Of a stretch of 64,000 nucleotides of DNA, positions 9,284-24,400 are shown piece after piece; the first letter of the stretch is position 1, and every line of letters starts with the position of its first letter. Both the position numbers and the translations under genes were made by a program. The DNA is taken from NCBI RefSeq assembly GCF_032854445.1, contig NC_088300.1, forward strand, positions 45,625,682 to 45,689,681. The letters are read 5' to 3'. A model generated the notes under the pieces. It had not been told where the DNA came from, did not search any database, and saw only the letters and a program-made list of their open reading frames with translations. Source of the DNA: Liolophura sinensis (taxonomy: Eukaryota > Mollusca > Polyplacophora > Chitonida > Chitonidae).

Positions 9284-12200
9284 CTAGGATCTATTGACAG
9301 TCCTACAGCGGTGTTGACGCCAGGCCCTCTGTATCACAGACGCTGAGTGCTGGGCTCTCCGGATTTTCTCTATTCGATTTTTCTGCTCCTTAGCTTTGGA
9401 CAAGAAAGAAAACTCTTGCTCGTTCTCTGGTATGGCCTTGACCTTTACCCCTATGTCATCACTAATATATTCTGAAAAGGGAGACCAATCAGCATTCATC
9501 CTGTGTGATCCATACATGCTTGAGAGTTCTGGAAAGAGTGGGACAGTGTTTAATAATTAGCATGTCTATTTAGCTATCTGACTGGTGTTGAACGCAGTAT
9601 GCAACAATTTTTCACTTATACAACAGTTGTCATTTTTACGGATGTTCTATTTTTTTAAGATGTCAAGAGGTCACTTAATGGAATTAAACACATGAATTGG
9701 CCAAAATACACATTTAAAACCTTTTATCACTGAAAGTTAACACCTAATTCTAACCTGTAGAGTGTGTTTCCTTAACCATCGGACTGCTAAGGCAATCTTG
9801 GGGCATTCGGTATGGCTCTGGGGCAGGGGACAAATCATCAATCTAAAATTGTAAAACACAGATCAACAAACCTACAAAATTGTTCGGCACTGTTCTCTGT
9901 TAGAAATGTTATATCACTCTCCACATTTTCAGAGGTCAGCAACTCATTTAACAAAGCAATATTGCATTTACTTGCCTGTAACTGTCATTGCAAATGGTTC
10001 CATAGGCACTGGGTTGCAATGGTAGCCAGTACATGTACGTGAAATGCTATGATGGATTTGTAAAGTTAAAAGTTTATAACCCCTAGATCTCATCATATTA
10101 AGAACCCTACCAAAGAAGAACATGGCTGTACACCAGTACTAAACAAGAAGAGATGGCTGTACATGAGCACCACTACAGAAGGATATGACAGCACAGGAGG
10201 ACAACTGAAAAATATTGACAGAAAAATAGCTGGGTATGAGTACCAATGAAAAAGAATATGAAAGTACATGAGCATCACAGGAGAATATGACAGCACTTGA
10301 ATACAACTGAAGAAGACAGAATATCAGTTCAGTTGAAGAAGAATCTACCATTGCATGAGTATCAAAGAAGAATATGACAATATATGACCAGTCACATCAA
10401 AGGTGCCCCACAGGCATCTAAAAATGAAGTCTTCTCCCTCTACTTTATTTGAATGTAAATGCCCATACATGTACCTGGTCCTTTGTGTCCCACGATGTTG
10501 TCCTATTAGGGCTACTGTATCTTGGTCTCCTTCTCGCATACTTATTATAATTCTTGTGGGAAAACAGCTTGGCATTATCCCTCTCCAGCATAGAATGGAG
10601 AGCACTTTCAAATGTTTTAGAGTAGAGTCCCATTTGATGTGCATCAAACACTTCTCGTTTGTCAATCTGGTTGACATATTCACTTGGTGTGTACAGCTGA
10701 CGGTTATCTACTGCCAATTCTGTGTGCTGCTCCAAGTCTTGGACAGGCTGTTTGACCGAGTTATACAGGCTGCTTCCAGGCAGTTCTGAGAACTGCATTC
10801 CTGGTTGCCTTTCTTCAAGGAACTTCCTTGTGTCCTCAGAGAAGCACTGTTGCAGTGTTAATGGGTAACTGTCGTTGTCCTGGCCATTCACTACCTCGAA
10901 TCTCTGGCTTATACTTGTATCTACCCCACCCTTCAGGTCCTCAATCCTTAGACTACTGCTGGCCCAGCCCTTGTTCTGTCTCAGCCCCCTCCTGTCCATC
11001 TCCCCTGCCAGTGCTCTGCTGTTGGGTGTGGAAGTCTGGGTGGGGCTGGAGAATGGCTGCCCCTGGCCCTTAGGCGCCGGACTGCCACCAGCCCACTCAC
11101 ACCTCAATGAGTCCTTCTGAGTTAACAACCTTTTAAAATGGGAAAGTTTTTGTCGCGTGGCTTCCACCTTCATGTCTAATTCACTATCAGCTGTTCCATT
11201 GTCTGATGCAAACTGCAACAACAGAAATAAATGAACACTGTGATCATTTGTGATAGAAACTGTCATGACCGCTGCACTGGCCTAATGGTTAGAGTGTCTG
11301 CATTGAAGTTGGGAGACCTGGGATAGAACCCTAGTCAAGTCGTACCAAAGACTTTAAAAATGGTATTTGTTGCTGCTTTGTTTGGTGCTCAGCACCAGTG
11401 AGAGCAAGGAAACAGGATTGGTTGGCCCAGCGTCATCATAATGTGACTGTGTGGGCTGTCATGTCTGGTGTCTTTGGCATGATACTTCAGTGGCAGCAGC
11501 ACTTCAGCGACATGGACTCTTCACAAGAACACACAGTATATGTGCGCACACCTAATGACTCCTTGTCATAAAAATTGCTAAGTACGACGTTAAATCCCAA
11601 GCATTCATTCACTAGAAACTGTCATCATGAAACAGAGGCACTGTACATGTAATGGGGCATTCTTACAATGTATGTACCTCAAAGTCATAGAATGATTTAT
11701 GTGGATTCATGACTGGTTTGACTTGGTTTCTGTCTTTAACTTAATTGTACTCTACAGCAGCCCTAATTCTGTCAGATTTAACAAGGGGTGACCTTTAGGC
11801 AAAATACCTCTTTCTTTGCCGGTATGTTATCCTCTGTCTGGAGTTTTTGGAAGACCTGTCGAGTGTTGAGAGAGCCGTCAGATTTACGATGCTGTCCAAA
11901 TTTGTCCTGCCATGAGGGAGTATCCACAGTATGGCTATCTGCGAGCTCATGCTCGTTTTCATGACCTGACAAACGAGACAGTTGCTGGTAAACCCTCTGC
12001 AGTTTAGCGCTGACGGAAGCCTGGAATATTCAGATAAAGAGCACAGACTAAAGCTGATTACATCTTCACAGGTAGTAGAAAAATGCTTTCTGTCAAAGTG
12101 AAAATTTCAGCCTCCACATCCAATATATGCATATTATGAGACAAATAAAGGTGATAACATACTACCCTTAGTGGTGAAACTTATCTTTTGGCAGTTGGAT

Positions 12201-15200
12201 GATGTCCTTACCTCCAAACAAACCTCAAAACACAATTCCATGATCAATGGAATTCAAACATTCAGGCAAAATGTGTAGCAGTCATGGACGAAATCTTATA
12301 TCATTTACAGCATGTCCTAGAACATGCTTTCATCTTATAGCATTTACAGCATGTCCTAGAACATGCTTTCATCTTATAGCATTTACAGCATGTCCTAGAA
12401 CATGCTTTCAGACCTAAGACTTTACAACAGGTAACACTGGTATCATAAACATACCTGGCGTTTGTAGAGCCGTTTCTCCAGCAACTGGGCCTCAAGCAGA
12501 GCCTGTCCTCCAGCATCATTGGCCCGTAGGTAACTCATATGGGTCTTTAGTTCTGAGATCTGTGACTCCACCAACCCACGCTTACTCCTGTCGCAGTAAA
12601 GTAATAGCTCAGTATGGAAGTACAAAAGTGGATAGTGGCAAAACATAGCATATACAAGCACACACAATAGGAAGCACGTTTTCTACATGCTTACAGATAT
12701 TGGTCCAAAGTGTTACAAGAAACAACAAATGGACACCTTACAAACACCATAATGTATACTACTATGAACTCAAGAGAGCCATGTGGTGCAAGGCTAAACA
12801 CTAAACTCATGGCCACCTAGCTACAGCAACAGTCAACTATATTATCCCTAACTCAACACTCACAAAAAATGAATCCATTTGGAATATTCAAGGCAGTGGA
12901 TCAGACCAAAGGGTTTACCTTTCTTCACCCACACAAACTTTTATGCATCTGGAAGACTTCCCAAGTCAAAATGGATAAGCATCCTGTATTCATTCCTTAG
13001 TCTTTAGATTACTAGCACGTAAGTCATCCTTTGCTCATCCGCCCGTCATCCTCTTATGTCACGAAATGAAAATACTGCAGCCATGATCATCACTTCTAAT
13101 GCAATAGTGCTGATATAGTTAATTGCTTTAAGGATGATCATCTGATGAATGACCACCATCCCAATACATGGTTAGCAATCCATTCTGGCATGGTTTGGAA
13201 ATACTCCTTACTGCTTTTACTCTCACTGTTCCCTTGGGCTCTTGAAACTTTCAAAAGATCACAAAAATGTATGTACTAGGAAAGTTTTAGAGAAAGTCAA
13301 AAGAACCTCACTCTAGATTATCCACAAGCCTGATAAGCTCCACAATCCTTGAGTTGTTCAGATCTACATTGGTAAGGTCTATGTCACTCTGGGTCTGGTG
13401 GACATTAGAATTCCAAGGTGACCCAGCTCTCCGTGACCTCCTCCCTTGTTTCTGTAGGTAAGGAGACTTTGATGAAGCCATTGCAGGCTGGGCTGACTGA
13501 GGCCTCTTTTTGACTGATTTCAAACCAGTCCAACAGTCAGATGTAGTTCCTCCTGATCAAAAAAAAAAAAAAAAAAAACATATATCCAAACAACATCCAG
13601 TTTATCCTAGTTTAAGTCCAATAATGGAGTGAGGAAACCTCATTTGTGTGAATATTTAAAAAAAAATATTCGGCCACATAGAAATAGTAAGGAAAGTAGT
13701 CTCTACTTGGTGAGAGTAAAAATCTTGTAGTTGTATGCATGAATTATGGATTATTTTGGTCTCTTTCTTATGGAAAGTTTGCGGATGGCCGTGGGTTTCC
13801 CTTGGGCTATGCCCCTTTTCCACCCACCATACTGCTGGCCGCCGTCGCATAAGTGAAATATTCTTGAGTACGGCGTAAAACACCAATCAAATAAATAAAT
13901 AAATGAATATGGAAAGTTACATGTATCCTTTCAACATACTGTAAGTCTTCCAATTTTTAGGACAGCTACATTATGTGTATTAGTAGTGATCAGATGTCCT
14001 AAAACTTAGAAGACCTTGGGTAATGCCTTTAAGAAGCTAGCTAGGATACTGGTCAAGGTTCCAGCTTCAAACATCAATCCTTTGCCAAACATGCCTCCTA
14101 TTTGCCTATATTTTCATTATACTGACAGTAACTACAAATACCTGAGACAGACTGGGTTCTTGTCACACTTGAGCATTTCTGAATGGAGCTGGTTTCAGCA
14201 TGCCTTCCCAGGTTACTCATGGATTGACTCCTATTCCTCATTACTACCCTAAGATTATCAGAAAACATGCCAGTAGATATATGTATACATCTCCCCAATT
14301 ATAACATGATTAATTACAACACATGTTTCAATATAACACGGTCACAAATACGACACTCAAATTTTTGACCAGCTTGAAACTTTTCACCACACATCTATAG
14401 ATACTTTCAGAGGTTTCAGTTAAAAAAAAAAATTGAGATTCTATATTTTCTTTGCATTCAGAGCCTTAGTTATTGTGTAATTATTTAATGAAAGCCATGA
14501 AACTATGCCCATTTGTCTTGTCAATTAACATCCAGCATTACAGGGTGCCTGTTCCTATATTGTTATGTCACACACTACCACTAGGATATAGTGGCGAGAA
14601 GCAGATCTGTCCTGCAACAACGACGTTGTAAAGAGGAATAGATGTTCCATCAATGCCCGACCTCCTCAAACATTTAAGGCATGTTTAATTATGTATAATG
14701 TTTATATGATTTCATTTTTTAGATGAAATGAATGATTCTGTATTGGTTATATTTGGAAACTGGTTCATAAAAGGTGTAAATGTTATTCAGTTTATAATAC
14801 ACCAAAGTACCATCAAGACTGACTTTGAGTTGTATAAGTACTTGTACCACATATACACACAACACATTCCACGTTTGTTTTCTGCTACCTGTATAAACCA
14901 GCATCTATGAATCTCTGGCTACATTGGCTAATAAGGTGTATCATCAAACATAAATACAGCCCCACCACTACTACCTGGTGCTAACAAGTGCAAAGTATTA
15001 CTTAACATTGGATACATTATACATGATCATTTCTATAAATGTTTCACCACGTTTTGGATGCTGTATTGCTGAAGTGGCATTAAGCCATAGTCATTCATTA
15101 TAAATATGAAAAAGTCTACAAAAGTAAAAAGAAAAAATGAAAAAAAAAAATTAATCATTATTTGACTGCAACATTTTTTAAAAATTTAACCATTTCACAC

Positions 15201-18200
15201 AGTTAGCATCCACCTACACTGTTAAATCAGGTGAAAAGGGGACTGGAATTATCCCCAACTTCTCATTTTGAATTTTTTAAAATATGGATAATCATCTTGT
15301 ATTCATTCCTTAGTCTTTCGATACATGGTACATGAACATAGAGCATGGTCCCATTTACTACATGTATCTGTGCCAAAATGTCACAGAAAGGTGGTACTTG
15401 AACATAAGAATATTTGATCACATTCTGAGACATTATTGGGATAGGATATATGATTTCAAAACTAAAACAAAACTGTATTTTTTCTTTTGTATGAAATTTA
15501 CCTGGATGGACATTCTGAATATTCCTCCCCTAACCCATTATTTACAGGATCTTCTTCAGCTCTGATTGATTGGCTGGTGCCTGACGAGGGTGTGGAGTGG
15601 GGTCGTTGTGAGGGTCCGCAGGCTGGTCTCTGTGATGATTTATCTGGCATGTTTACACTCACAGACGACTCCTTCACCACAGCCTTTAGAATTCTCAGAC
15701 ATTCACGGAATTTGAATGGACTTGTAATTCCTGAACAAAAGGATGTACCAGTAAGCTTATGTCTTTCCAGTTTAGTTAAGATATTAACCAAAACTACACC
15801 TGCATACAGATGTAGTAAGATTCAAAAATCAAATTCTTTCCATGTATAAACACAATCTCACAGAAGTCACATCAAGCAACAAACCCATATAATGAGTTGT
15901 TGCATAATACTCATACATACAGATCTGAAGTAATATTTTCTCATAGTTAGTCAGGTGACCCTTCCTTGTTTGCAGAAGCCATAACTTAGAACCAATCAGA
16001 ATCACCGATTCTTAACTTCCCATGACACAAAATACAAAAGCAAGAATTTCATTGGACATGTACTGTATGGCAACCAGACTAAGAGTTGAATATATAGACA
16101 GCACTTATGAGACCTGACTTCAGTGAGGTTGTGTATCAAGTGCATACAACATCCTACACACGTACCATAAGAATGTACTTAACTGTTCTAACATAAACTA
16201 TACTGATCAGACAGCTGGTCATTTCTTTGACTGTTACCCCCTTTGCTTCAACATGTTCAACTTGTGTGAACTGACCAGAGCCATCAACCATAGACTAAAC
16301 GTTGAGGTAGATAAACGCCAGAACTTGTTAAATTTCATTTTATTTAATTTTTGAACATTTAATTTAACTGACCTACATCAGCAGCAGACCACCTCGTACC
16401 ATACCGATGCCACAAGCAAGCGGCAGCGCAAAAGTGCTGACAGAACATGAACTGTGCAGAACAAGTGTATAAAATAATCAGCAACTTTTGGCCCGTTTGT
16501 ACATAAATGCCTATATGGTCTGCAGTGCTTAGATTTATTTATACAGCTGATTGCTATTTTATATGTATATATTACATAAACCATATACTAGGATGACCAG
16601 ATACACATACATGAATGACACAAACTTCATTCTGCAAAGACCTTTAGTTGTTTGAATAATCTAAGATGTGTACCTGCAGTGATGGGGTCCCTCAGTCTAC
16701 CGGCCAGGTAGTCCTGGATGATTTGTACACACTGAACTTTGTCCTCCTCGCTCAGCTTACCACACATCTCCTCAGAATGACCCTCAGTACCCTGTACAAC
16801 AACAACAACCAGGACACCATCATCACCCATTCACTCAGCTTTCCATACATTCCCCATAATTCTTTGCAACATGTGATATGTTACACATGTTCAGGGTACG
16901 ACATCAACCCGTTTCAGAGGAAATTGTCTGACGTTCATTAGTGTTCACATGCAGGATGTAATCGCAACTCATCACCGCTTTGGTGAAAGACAATTAAAGT
17001 GATCTCCAACGACTCTTACAGTCATCACAAGCGGCCCTGCAAACGTCGTCAATCATTTAATGCATGCAGTGAGAACTGAGGATACTAAAAATTAAGATTT
17101 ATTTATTTATGAATTTACTTGATTGGTGAAAAAATGAATATTTCACTTCTATGAGAGTGGCCATCAGGAAGAAAACCTGGCTGAGCTCTACCACAGGGGC
17201 ACTCAGCCCATCCGAGGGGGATGCATGACCATCCACAGGTTGCTGGCAGGCCTTCATATGTATGACTGAATAAGTAGCCAGCATGAGCTTAGACTTAAAC
17301 TCAAAGCAATTACATTGGTGAGAACCTCCTGGCTCACTGTGCTCAGAAACCATTCAACATTAAGAATTTTATTTCCATATATACAGATGTATACCCTAAT
17401 TCCTCAACCTTTTCAATACAAAAAAAACAAATTTCAGTTCAATTCATGCACAATTTTGATTTGATTTTGGAGACAAAACTACATTTGTAGGATTGTAGGT
17501 CAATTTCAGGGCTGCACAAAAAGTATAATTTTATCAGTCTACACAGAATAAAACCTTCAGAAAACACCTCGCAAACATGCATAGAGGTTGAAGAACTGCA
17601 ATATATATGTATGGCAAGACATGCAGCTCTCTATCACACAAACATCATGTGTGTACTCACACAAACATCATGTGTGTACTCACACAGACATCATGTGTGT
17701 AAATCACACAAACATCATGTGTGTAAATCACACAGACATCATGTGTGTACTCACACAGACATCATATGTGTAAATCACACAAACATCACGTGTGTAAATC
17801 ACACAGACATTATGTGTGTAAATCAGACACACATCATGTGTGTACTCACACAGACATCATGTGTGTAAATCACACAAACATCATGTGTGTAAATCACACA
17901 GACATCATGTGTGTACTCACACAGACATCATGTGTGTAAATCACACAGACATCATGTGTGTAAATCACACAGACATCATGTGTGTAAATCACACAGACAT
18001 CATGTGTGTACTCACACAGACATCATATGTGTAAATCACACAAACATCACGTGTGTAAATCACACAGACATCATGTGTGTAAATCACACAAACATCATGT
18101 GTGTGAATCACACAGACATGATGTGTGTAAATCAGACACACATCATGTGTGTACTCACACAGACATCATCTGTGTAAATCACACAAACATCACGTGTGTA

Positions 18201-18404
18201 AATCACACAGACATCATGTGTGTAAATCACACAAACATCACATGTGTAAATCACACAGACCTGCACGCCATGTGAAAATCACATGGTTTTAGGTTAGCAC
18301 TAACCTCACTCTGTAGCTTCATACAGCTGATTTCTGTCTCCAGTTCTGCTATCTTTCTCCTAAGAATCTTCACCAGGGACTTGTCATCAATCTCTTCATT
18401 ACGA
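9284..18404 (-). CDS. KIF6: KIF6 neck, stalk and tail exons (8-17)
   Basis: Exons: 18305-18404, 16674-16791, 15502-15730, 14142-14248, 13312-13552, 12455-12587, 11808-12020, 10475-11212, 9755-9842, 9284-9528. Exons 8 and 13 encode heptad-rich coiled coil ([28 protein letters not shown]). Exons 10-12 are Ser/Pro-rich and probably disordered. Exon 15 is unusually long (738 bases). The 88-base exon 9755-9842 uses the acceptor ending 'acaattttag' and is needed to bring the last exon into frame. The last exon ends with [10 protein letters not shown], which fits an IQ (calmodulin-binding) motif, then a TAG stop at 9284-9286. Confidence 0.85.
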
Positions 18405-21400
18405 CTGTCAAGTACAAAACTCTTAGCATAAATACAGTTACCACACTGAAACAATAGAACTACATAGCTTTCTCAGCCTCAAAATATGTTTTATGTTCAA
18501 CTGAAAATTTGATTCACAGTATTTATACAGGACTCTTACCGAATGCAGTTGGAGATACAAGCTACTCTCTGGGCAAATCGACAAGTTGATATTGTCTCTC
18601 CAAGATTTGGCCACTCCAATGACACTGTGGCTATCATAGCAGTCAGACAGTTCCCTCCTGTTAAAGAAAATTAGACTCCCATGTATATGGACACATGCAC
18701 AATACGTAGATCCAATATTTCTGTAATTCTTCACCCTTTTCTCATATTTGCAATGTGTTTGTTCAATCAAATTCTGAGGGCATTACGCTGTGTAATCAAT
18801 TTCCAATCCAATCAATGTAGTTTTGTCTCCACAAACAAATTAAATGCATAAATTGCAAAGTTGGTGTTTCATATGTGAAAAGGTTGAGGAACTGTGGTTT
18901 TCCAAAACTGAAAACAATTTGTGGGCAAACTTTAAAGCATATACCCATGTCTTGCTTCACAGTAGTCACTTTTTTTCGTGCATGATGTAACATTTAAATT
19001 TCCGATACTGAACAATCATCTTGAGACCCTGATGATGATTTTGGGTGTGACTTGTACGCTTGGGGTTTAACGTTCAAGTTTTAGTGAATGCAGTTCATGT
19101 AAACTGACTGTTGACTGTAAAGGCTGTACCACAGGGGCTGTACCACAGGCTTACCTAAACTGTCTCTCAGCACCATAGTAAGTAGAGAGTTTCGATAAGG
19201 CACATGTTTGGGGCTGGAATGAGGGTCAGAGGTCATCTCTACTCCCATATCGGAGCTCCTGTTGACAATGACAAAAAAGTGATATTCATTAGTCCATGAT
19301 TTCTATCATGGAATTAAGGAACATTTGTTTTTTTCTAAAACAAAGGCAGATTCAGATGGAGAATCCTAAAATCCCTCCACCTTCAGTAATTTTGTGGCCT
19401 TCAGATGGTGGCAAAAAAAAGTCAACCTCACTAGCAGAGTAGCATATATTAGATGGTCTTGCTTGCAGGGTACTGGACACTGCCATCCACCAATAAGATA
19501 TACATAATCAGCAGGCTATGCAGGTGAAAATCTGTCTACCACACGTGGGAAAGAGAAACCAGTTACATATGATGTTTAAACAGAAGTTTAAATACCTGGG
19601 CCTTGGGGTGGGGATTATCAAGAGTGTTTGAATTTCTAGAGTGTGCGAAATGTTAAAAGAATTAAAGTAGTTCCCAAATATTGGTGGTGAACCCTGTGCT
19701 TCCTAGTTATTTGTACCTATAAGAATGACTTCTTATTCATACTCATTTATTTTCCACTTACGAGCTGGTTATCAGTTTTATGGGTGAAGGAAACCAAAGT
19801 GCTCATTATTAACCAAAGACTTTGGTAGGTTACTGACAAACTTTCTCATATGTGATATGTACAGCATGTTGGTAGGAGCTCAGCATGTAGTCTCCAATGT
19901 ATGTTAGATATTAAAGGCCACGGGAGCATTATTGACTGTTAACTGCCAGCAAACTGCATTTTGAAGTGAAACACAGCATTACAACCCCATGAAACAAATA
20001 AATCAATAAATATTTTCTAAAACAATCACACTTATAAATGGAAAGTTAAAAACATTAGAGTAAAGATATAGCTGGATATTCCGGTGACTTACCCTCTCCT
20101 GGCCTGTTTTTTATCCCCTGGGCCAGACTGCAGAGCTATGATGACGGACTCCAGGTGATGCAGGGACAGGTTGATAGATTTGGCCTCACTCAGCTGCTGG
20201 CCATCCACCCCTGTCTTAGCCACTCTCTCTGAACCTGCCAGATCCACCAGGTGGAGCTTTGACCTGCAGCAAACAAGAAAGACAAATATCATTCCACGGT
20301 CACCATTCCCTGTACACACATTCATGTACACTCATATATAGCTTAGACAGTAACTCCAATAAAATCAGAACTTACATTTTCATAACCTCAATCTTTGATA
20401 TGTTGCTCCCACATTAGTCATCAGAACTGTCAATATCATTAATCTGTCAAAGGTTGATGAAACATCAGCAATGGTAAAGAAACAGTAACATTTACTGAAT
20501 GTTTTACTGAATACTTGACAACGAGCTAACCAAATAAATAAATGTTTAAGCTGTAAACTGATTGGGGCTAGACATTTCACCTACGTTTTTTTTTCCCCTT
20601 TCAGTTATAGTGTAACTAACCACTCATTAAACTAACCAGTGCATCAAGTTTATACTTAAAAAAAGGTTACAGTTACCAAGTAAGTGATATATTCCATGAT
20701 ACGCTCAATTTTCTAGATTGTGATACACATGTTGACAAACATACTAAAAATACTATTATATTTTAGAGAATACCTATTTCAACCTATGTTAATGTGAAGT
20801 GGATTGGCATATATCACTATCGTAGATATATGATATGAATGATTGCCACAAATGAAATTAAATACAGAGTATCACTTGTTCTTTTATCTGAGACAGCTTA
20901 TTTACAGGTGCTCAGATTTTACAAGCCATCCCAGTCAGGGGGCGTGACCAGTTATCACATGGCCATTACTACACCTTGCTACACTCAGGTGTCAAACACC
21001 CCTGATGAACTAAAGTTCAGTCTCTCCCTGGCCCACAGCCCTGCCAGCTATAATCTCAGATATGTGAAGTAGGACAAGTACTGATATGTTCACTAAATCC
21101 AGGTAATCTTATAGTCCCATTCTACAGGCTGGATCTGCTAGAGTAACACATTAACACTAGAGACTGTCAAAGCCTGAGTAGATTTAGGTGAGACAGGTAA
21201 ACAAACAGGTGGGCCAGAGTGAAGGTTAACTGATACCAGCCTGAACACTCCTGAAGAGCAATGTGTTTTTTGTACAAATAGAAGTCAATGAGTCATTTTC
21301 TGAAGTTTGAAATTTTACTAAGGTCATAAATTAAAAAAATAATAACTGCATGAGCAATGCACACATAATTTCTTGTCAGAAATAAAATGTGAGGTCCTTT

Positions 21401-24400
21401 TGCTGTATGACATAAACTAGATTCTCTGATTTATTCATTATTTATTTATTTGATTGGAGCTCTAGAATATTTCACTTATATGATGGTGGCCTGCACTATG
21501 GTGGCAGGAAACCAGGCTCAGAGAAACTCAATCTGCAGGTTGCTTGCAGACCTTACATGTACCACCAGAGAGGTAAAGTCCAAGAGTGAGTGAGTGAGTG
21601 GGTGCGTTGGGTTTGACATTAATAATTTATCAGTCATATGACAACAAAGGAGTCCTTAGAGTGCATGCACGTTTAATGTGCTTCCCTGCTGCAGGACGGA
21701 TTTCCACCGCTCTTTTATCTAGTGATGTTTCACACCCAAGCCCTACCCAAGCCATTATACTGATGCTGATCAACCAGTCATCACACTATCTCCTTAATGC
21801 TGAGCACCACGCGAAGAAACTACATCTTCCTCTCTTAAGGTTTTAGGTGTGACCTGACCCAGGATGGACCCAGACGTTGAGTTTAAGAGGTTATCTCATA
21901 AGAGTAAAACAACTACATGTACTTATAGATTATTTTTTTGTCTTATTTATTTGTTTATTACAATTATTTACATCAAATCTGGCCAGTTTTATTTCCTTGT
22001 CTTGTTGACTTACCTAACAACTATGTCTGAGTTTGGTTTCTTTGTGGTGAGGAAGACTGTGAAAACTGCATGTGACCTGGATGATCGCTGATTGACAGGT
22101 GTCTCTGCAACTTTCCGATTGGCCTGTCCTTGGAGAAGGAGGTTCTGTGCAAGCTCCTCGCTGGCTGCCAGATGACAAGAGAGGTTACGAATGAGGCAGC
22201 TGCTCCCAGGACCTTCCATCACTGACACCTAGGAGACATTTGACCATAATATATTAAACAATTGTTCAAATAAATTCTTCACAGTTTAAGTACACCAGTT
22301 ATATAAATGCAAGTAGCAGTATTTCAAGCTTACAATTCACCTTACTCTGCACATTCAAATTAGAGTACAAGTGAAATAGTTTGCTTAAAATTCATCCAAA
22401 GTTGAGTGGTCATTTAAACTTACGGCATCTGTTAAAACTGTATCAAGAAATTCACTGCATCATGACATTTTTACAGTCTCCAAGTACAGTTTTGGAATAC
22501 CAATGTTACAAACTTACGATCAACTTACTGTACCAGGATTACCTACGACTACCTGTGTTCATGAACACTACAATATTTATAACATCCTCTCGTTACACTT
22601 TAATCATGAGCTGATACCTACCCTGGGAAATGGAGTGACCAGCCAGCCTGTGCGTGAGGCTGGGCTAAGCAAGTCATAGCCCACCTCTTGGTAAATCTCC
22701 AGGAAGGACACCTTCACAGACACCACCTCTTCCTCCCGCTCCTCCAGACTATGATAGATCCTGGAGACCGCTCTAATAAAGCAGAACAAGACATGTACAC
22801 ATAGAAACCCTGGCTAAAAGTCGCACTAGATGTGGTTATATTCATTTTTCTCAATGAAAACATGGGTTACACTCTGAAAATTTGTGGCTATGTCCTTATT
22901 GATGCCATGGCAAAATGCTGCCACTTGGCCCTGGAGAATATTTACACATAGTTTTTACGTTTCTCATTTTATTTTGTGGAAAAACACATTTCAAATTTTT
23001 TGAAAACATATCACTGATTTTCACAGACCTTCTCAGGCTGCTTACGAGTAAAGAAAACTAGCCAGAAAGATCATCATCGGCTTTGCCAGATGCCAGACAA
23101 AGATATCTGATAAAGCCTCAGGTGAACTGATGAGAGCTGGATTGAAGCCTCGATCTCATTGGACATGAGTGGATTATTAAACTGGGATGAGAACATTGCT
23201 TTGGTTTAATGATCTAGCCGTTCAACAGCACAGGTTTTCTAACTTACATGTACAAGGAACTTAAATCAGAATTTTCTACTCAAAACCAGTTCTATACGTA
23301 CAAGTACACATCATGTACAGAGGCAATCCCCCTGTCTCTGTCCGGTTTCCTGCCACCATAATGCTGGCCTCCACCATATACGTGAAACATTCTTGAGTTT
23401 GGCCTTAAACTCTAATCACATTTAAAAGCAAATACATTTACAGAATGAAGTGGTTGACAATGTGAAGAAGAGTGAACTCACCTAGATGCCAGTCCTCTCT
23501 CACTATACCTGCGTGCCCCACCCTCAACTGTGTATGTCTTCCCCGTACCAGTCTGACCATAGGCAAATATAGTCCCATTGTAGCCATTCACAAATGCTGC
23601 AGTTACATACATCATACACATGGTTTAACAAAACAGTATGGGGAACACATGCATGCACTGTACATCTGTATTTCCTTCCATATTTCTGATTTTTCTATTA
23701 TCTGATTGGATATGATACATGTACACCTATGCAATTTTTTTTGATACTTATCATTTTGCCACTAGCTTAAAAAGTAACATGTAAAAAAGAAATAACCAAA
23801 TGTAAATTCATTAGTGTTTAAAATGGCTTCTTTTGTGGAAAGTGCTCATTTCTGATGTAAGATTTAATATGTCACCACTGAAATGTTATTTTGTTGGCAG
23901 TATAATATCTAAATAAAAAAAGGCGTGCTACCTGACACTCCTTTTGGTTTTTACATATCCAACAGTAATCAGACAAATTTGGCAGGAAATATCTAAGCAA
24001 AATTCCATAAAGTTATCAAAATTTCAAAATTTAAACATAAGCATAATGTTTTGATAGTATGATTCCAAAAGTTCACATCTGAACAAAGTTTTTGTATAAA
24101 AGTAATATTCATACTAGTATTCATAATTTGAACATCGTCTAGCTGTGAAATAAGAATTAATACCAGGACGAGAGGAGTGTTTTCCAAAGATGAATTTAGA
24201 GCTTACCATCCACAATCTCTATGGCCACCGTGTTAAAGACATCCTCTTGATTAGCATGCTCCCCAAACACATGGTCAAAGTGAAACTGGTGGGTTATCTT
24301 ATTGCGTCCTTTGCCAAATGAGGTGTAATACTGGACAGTATCCGGTATCCTCAGGAACAGATCGGTATCAACAACATCAACATCCTCAAACTGAGTCAGA

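Noticed and set aside
9755-9817. Shorter 63-base version of the penultimate KIF6 exon using the acceptor 'cctgccccag'
   Set aside because: It keeps phase 0 and leads to a stop soon after entering the last exon, whereas the 88-base version joins the IQ-bearing frame. The shorter form may still occur as a splice variant.
17588-18275. Plus-strand frames of 60-90 codons with His/Cys/Val cycles
   Set aside because: Products of the 23/24-bp minisatellite.
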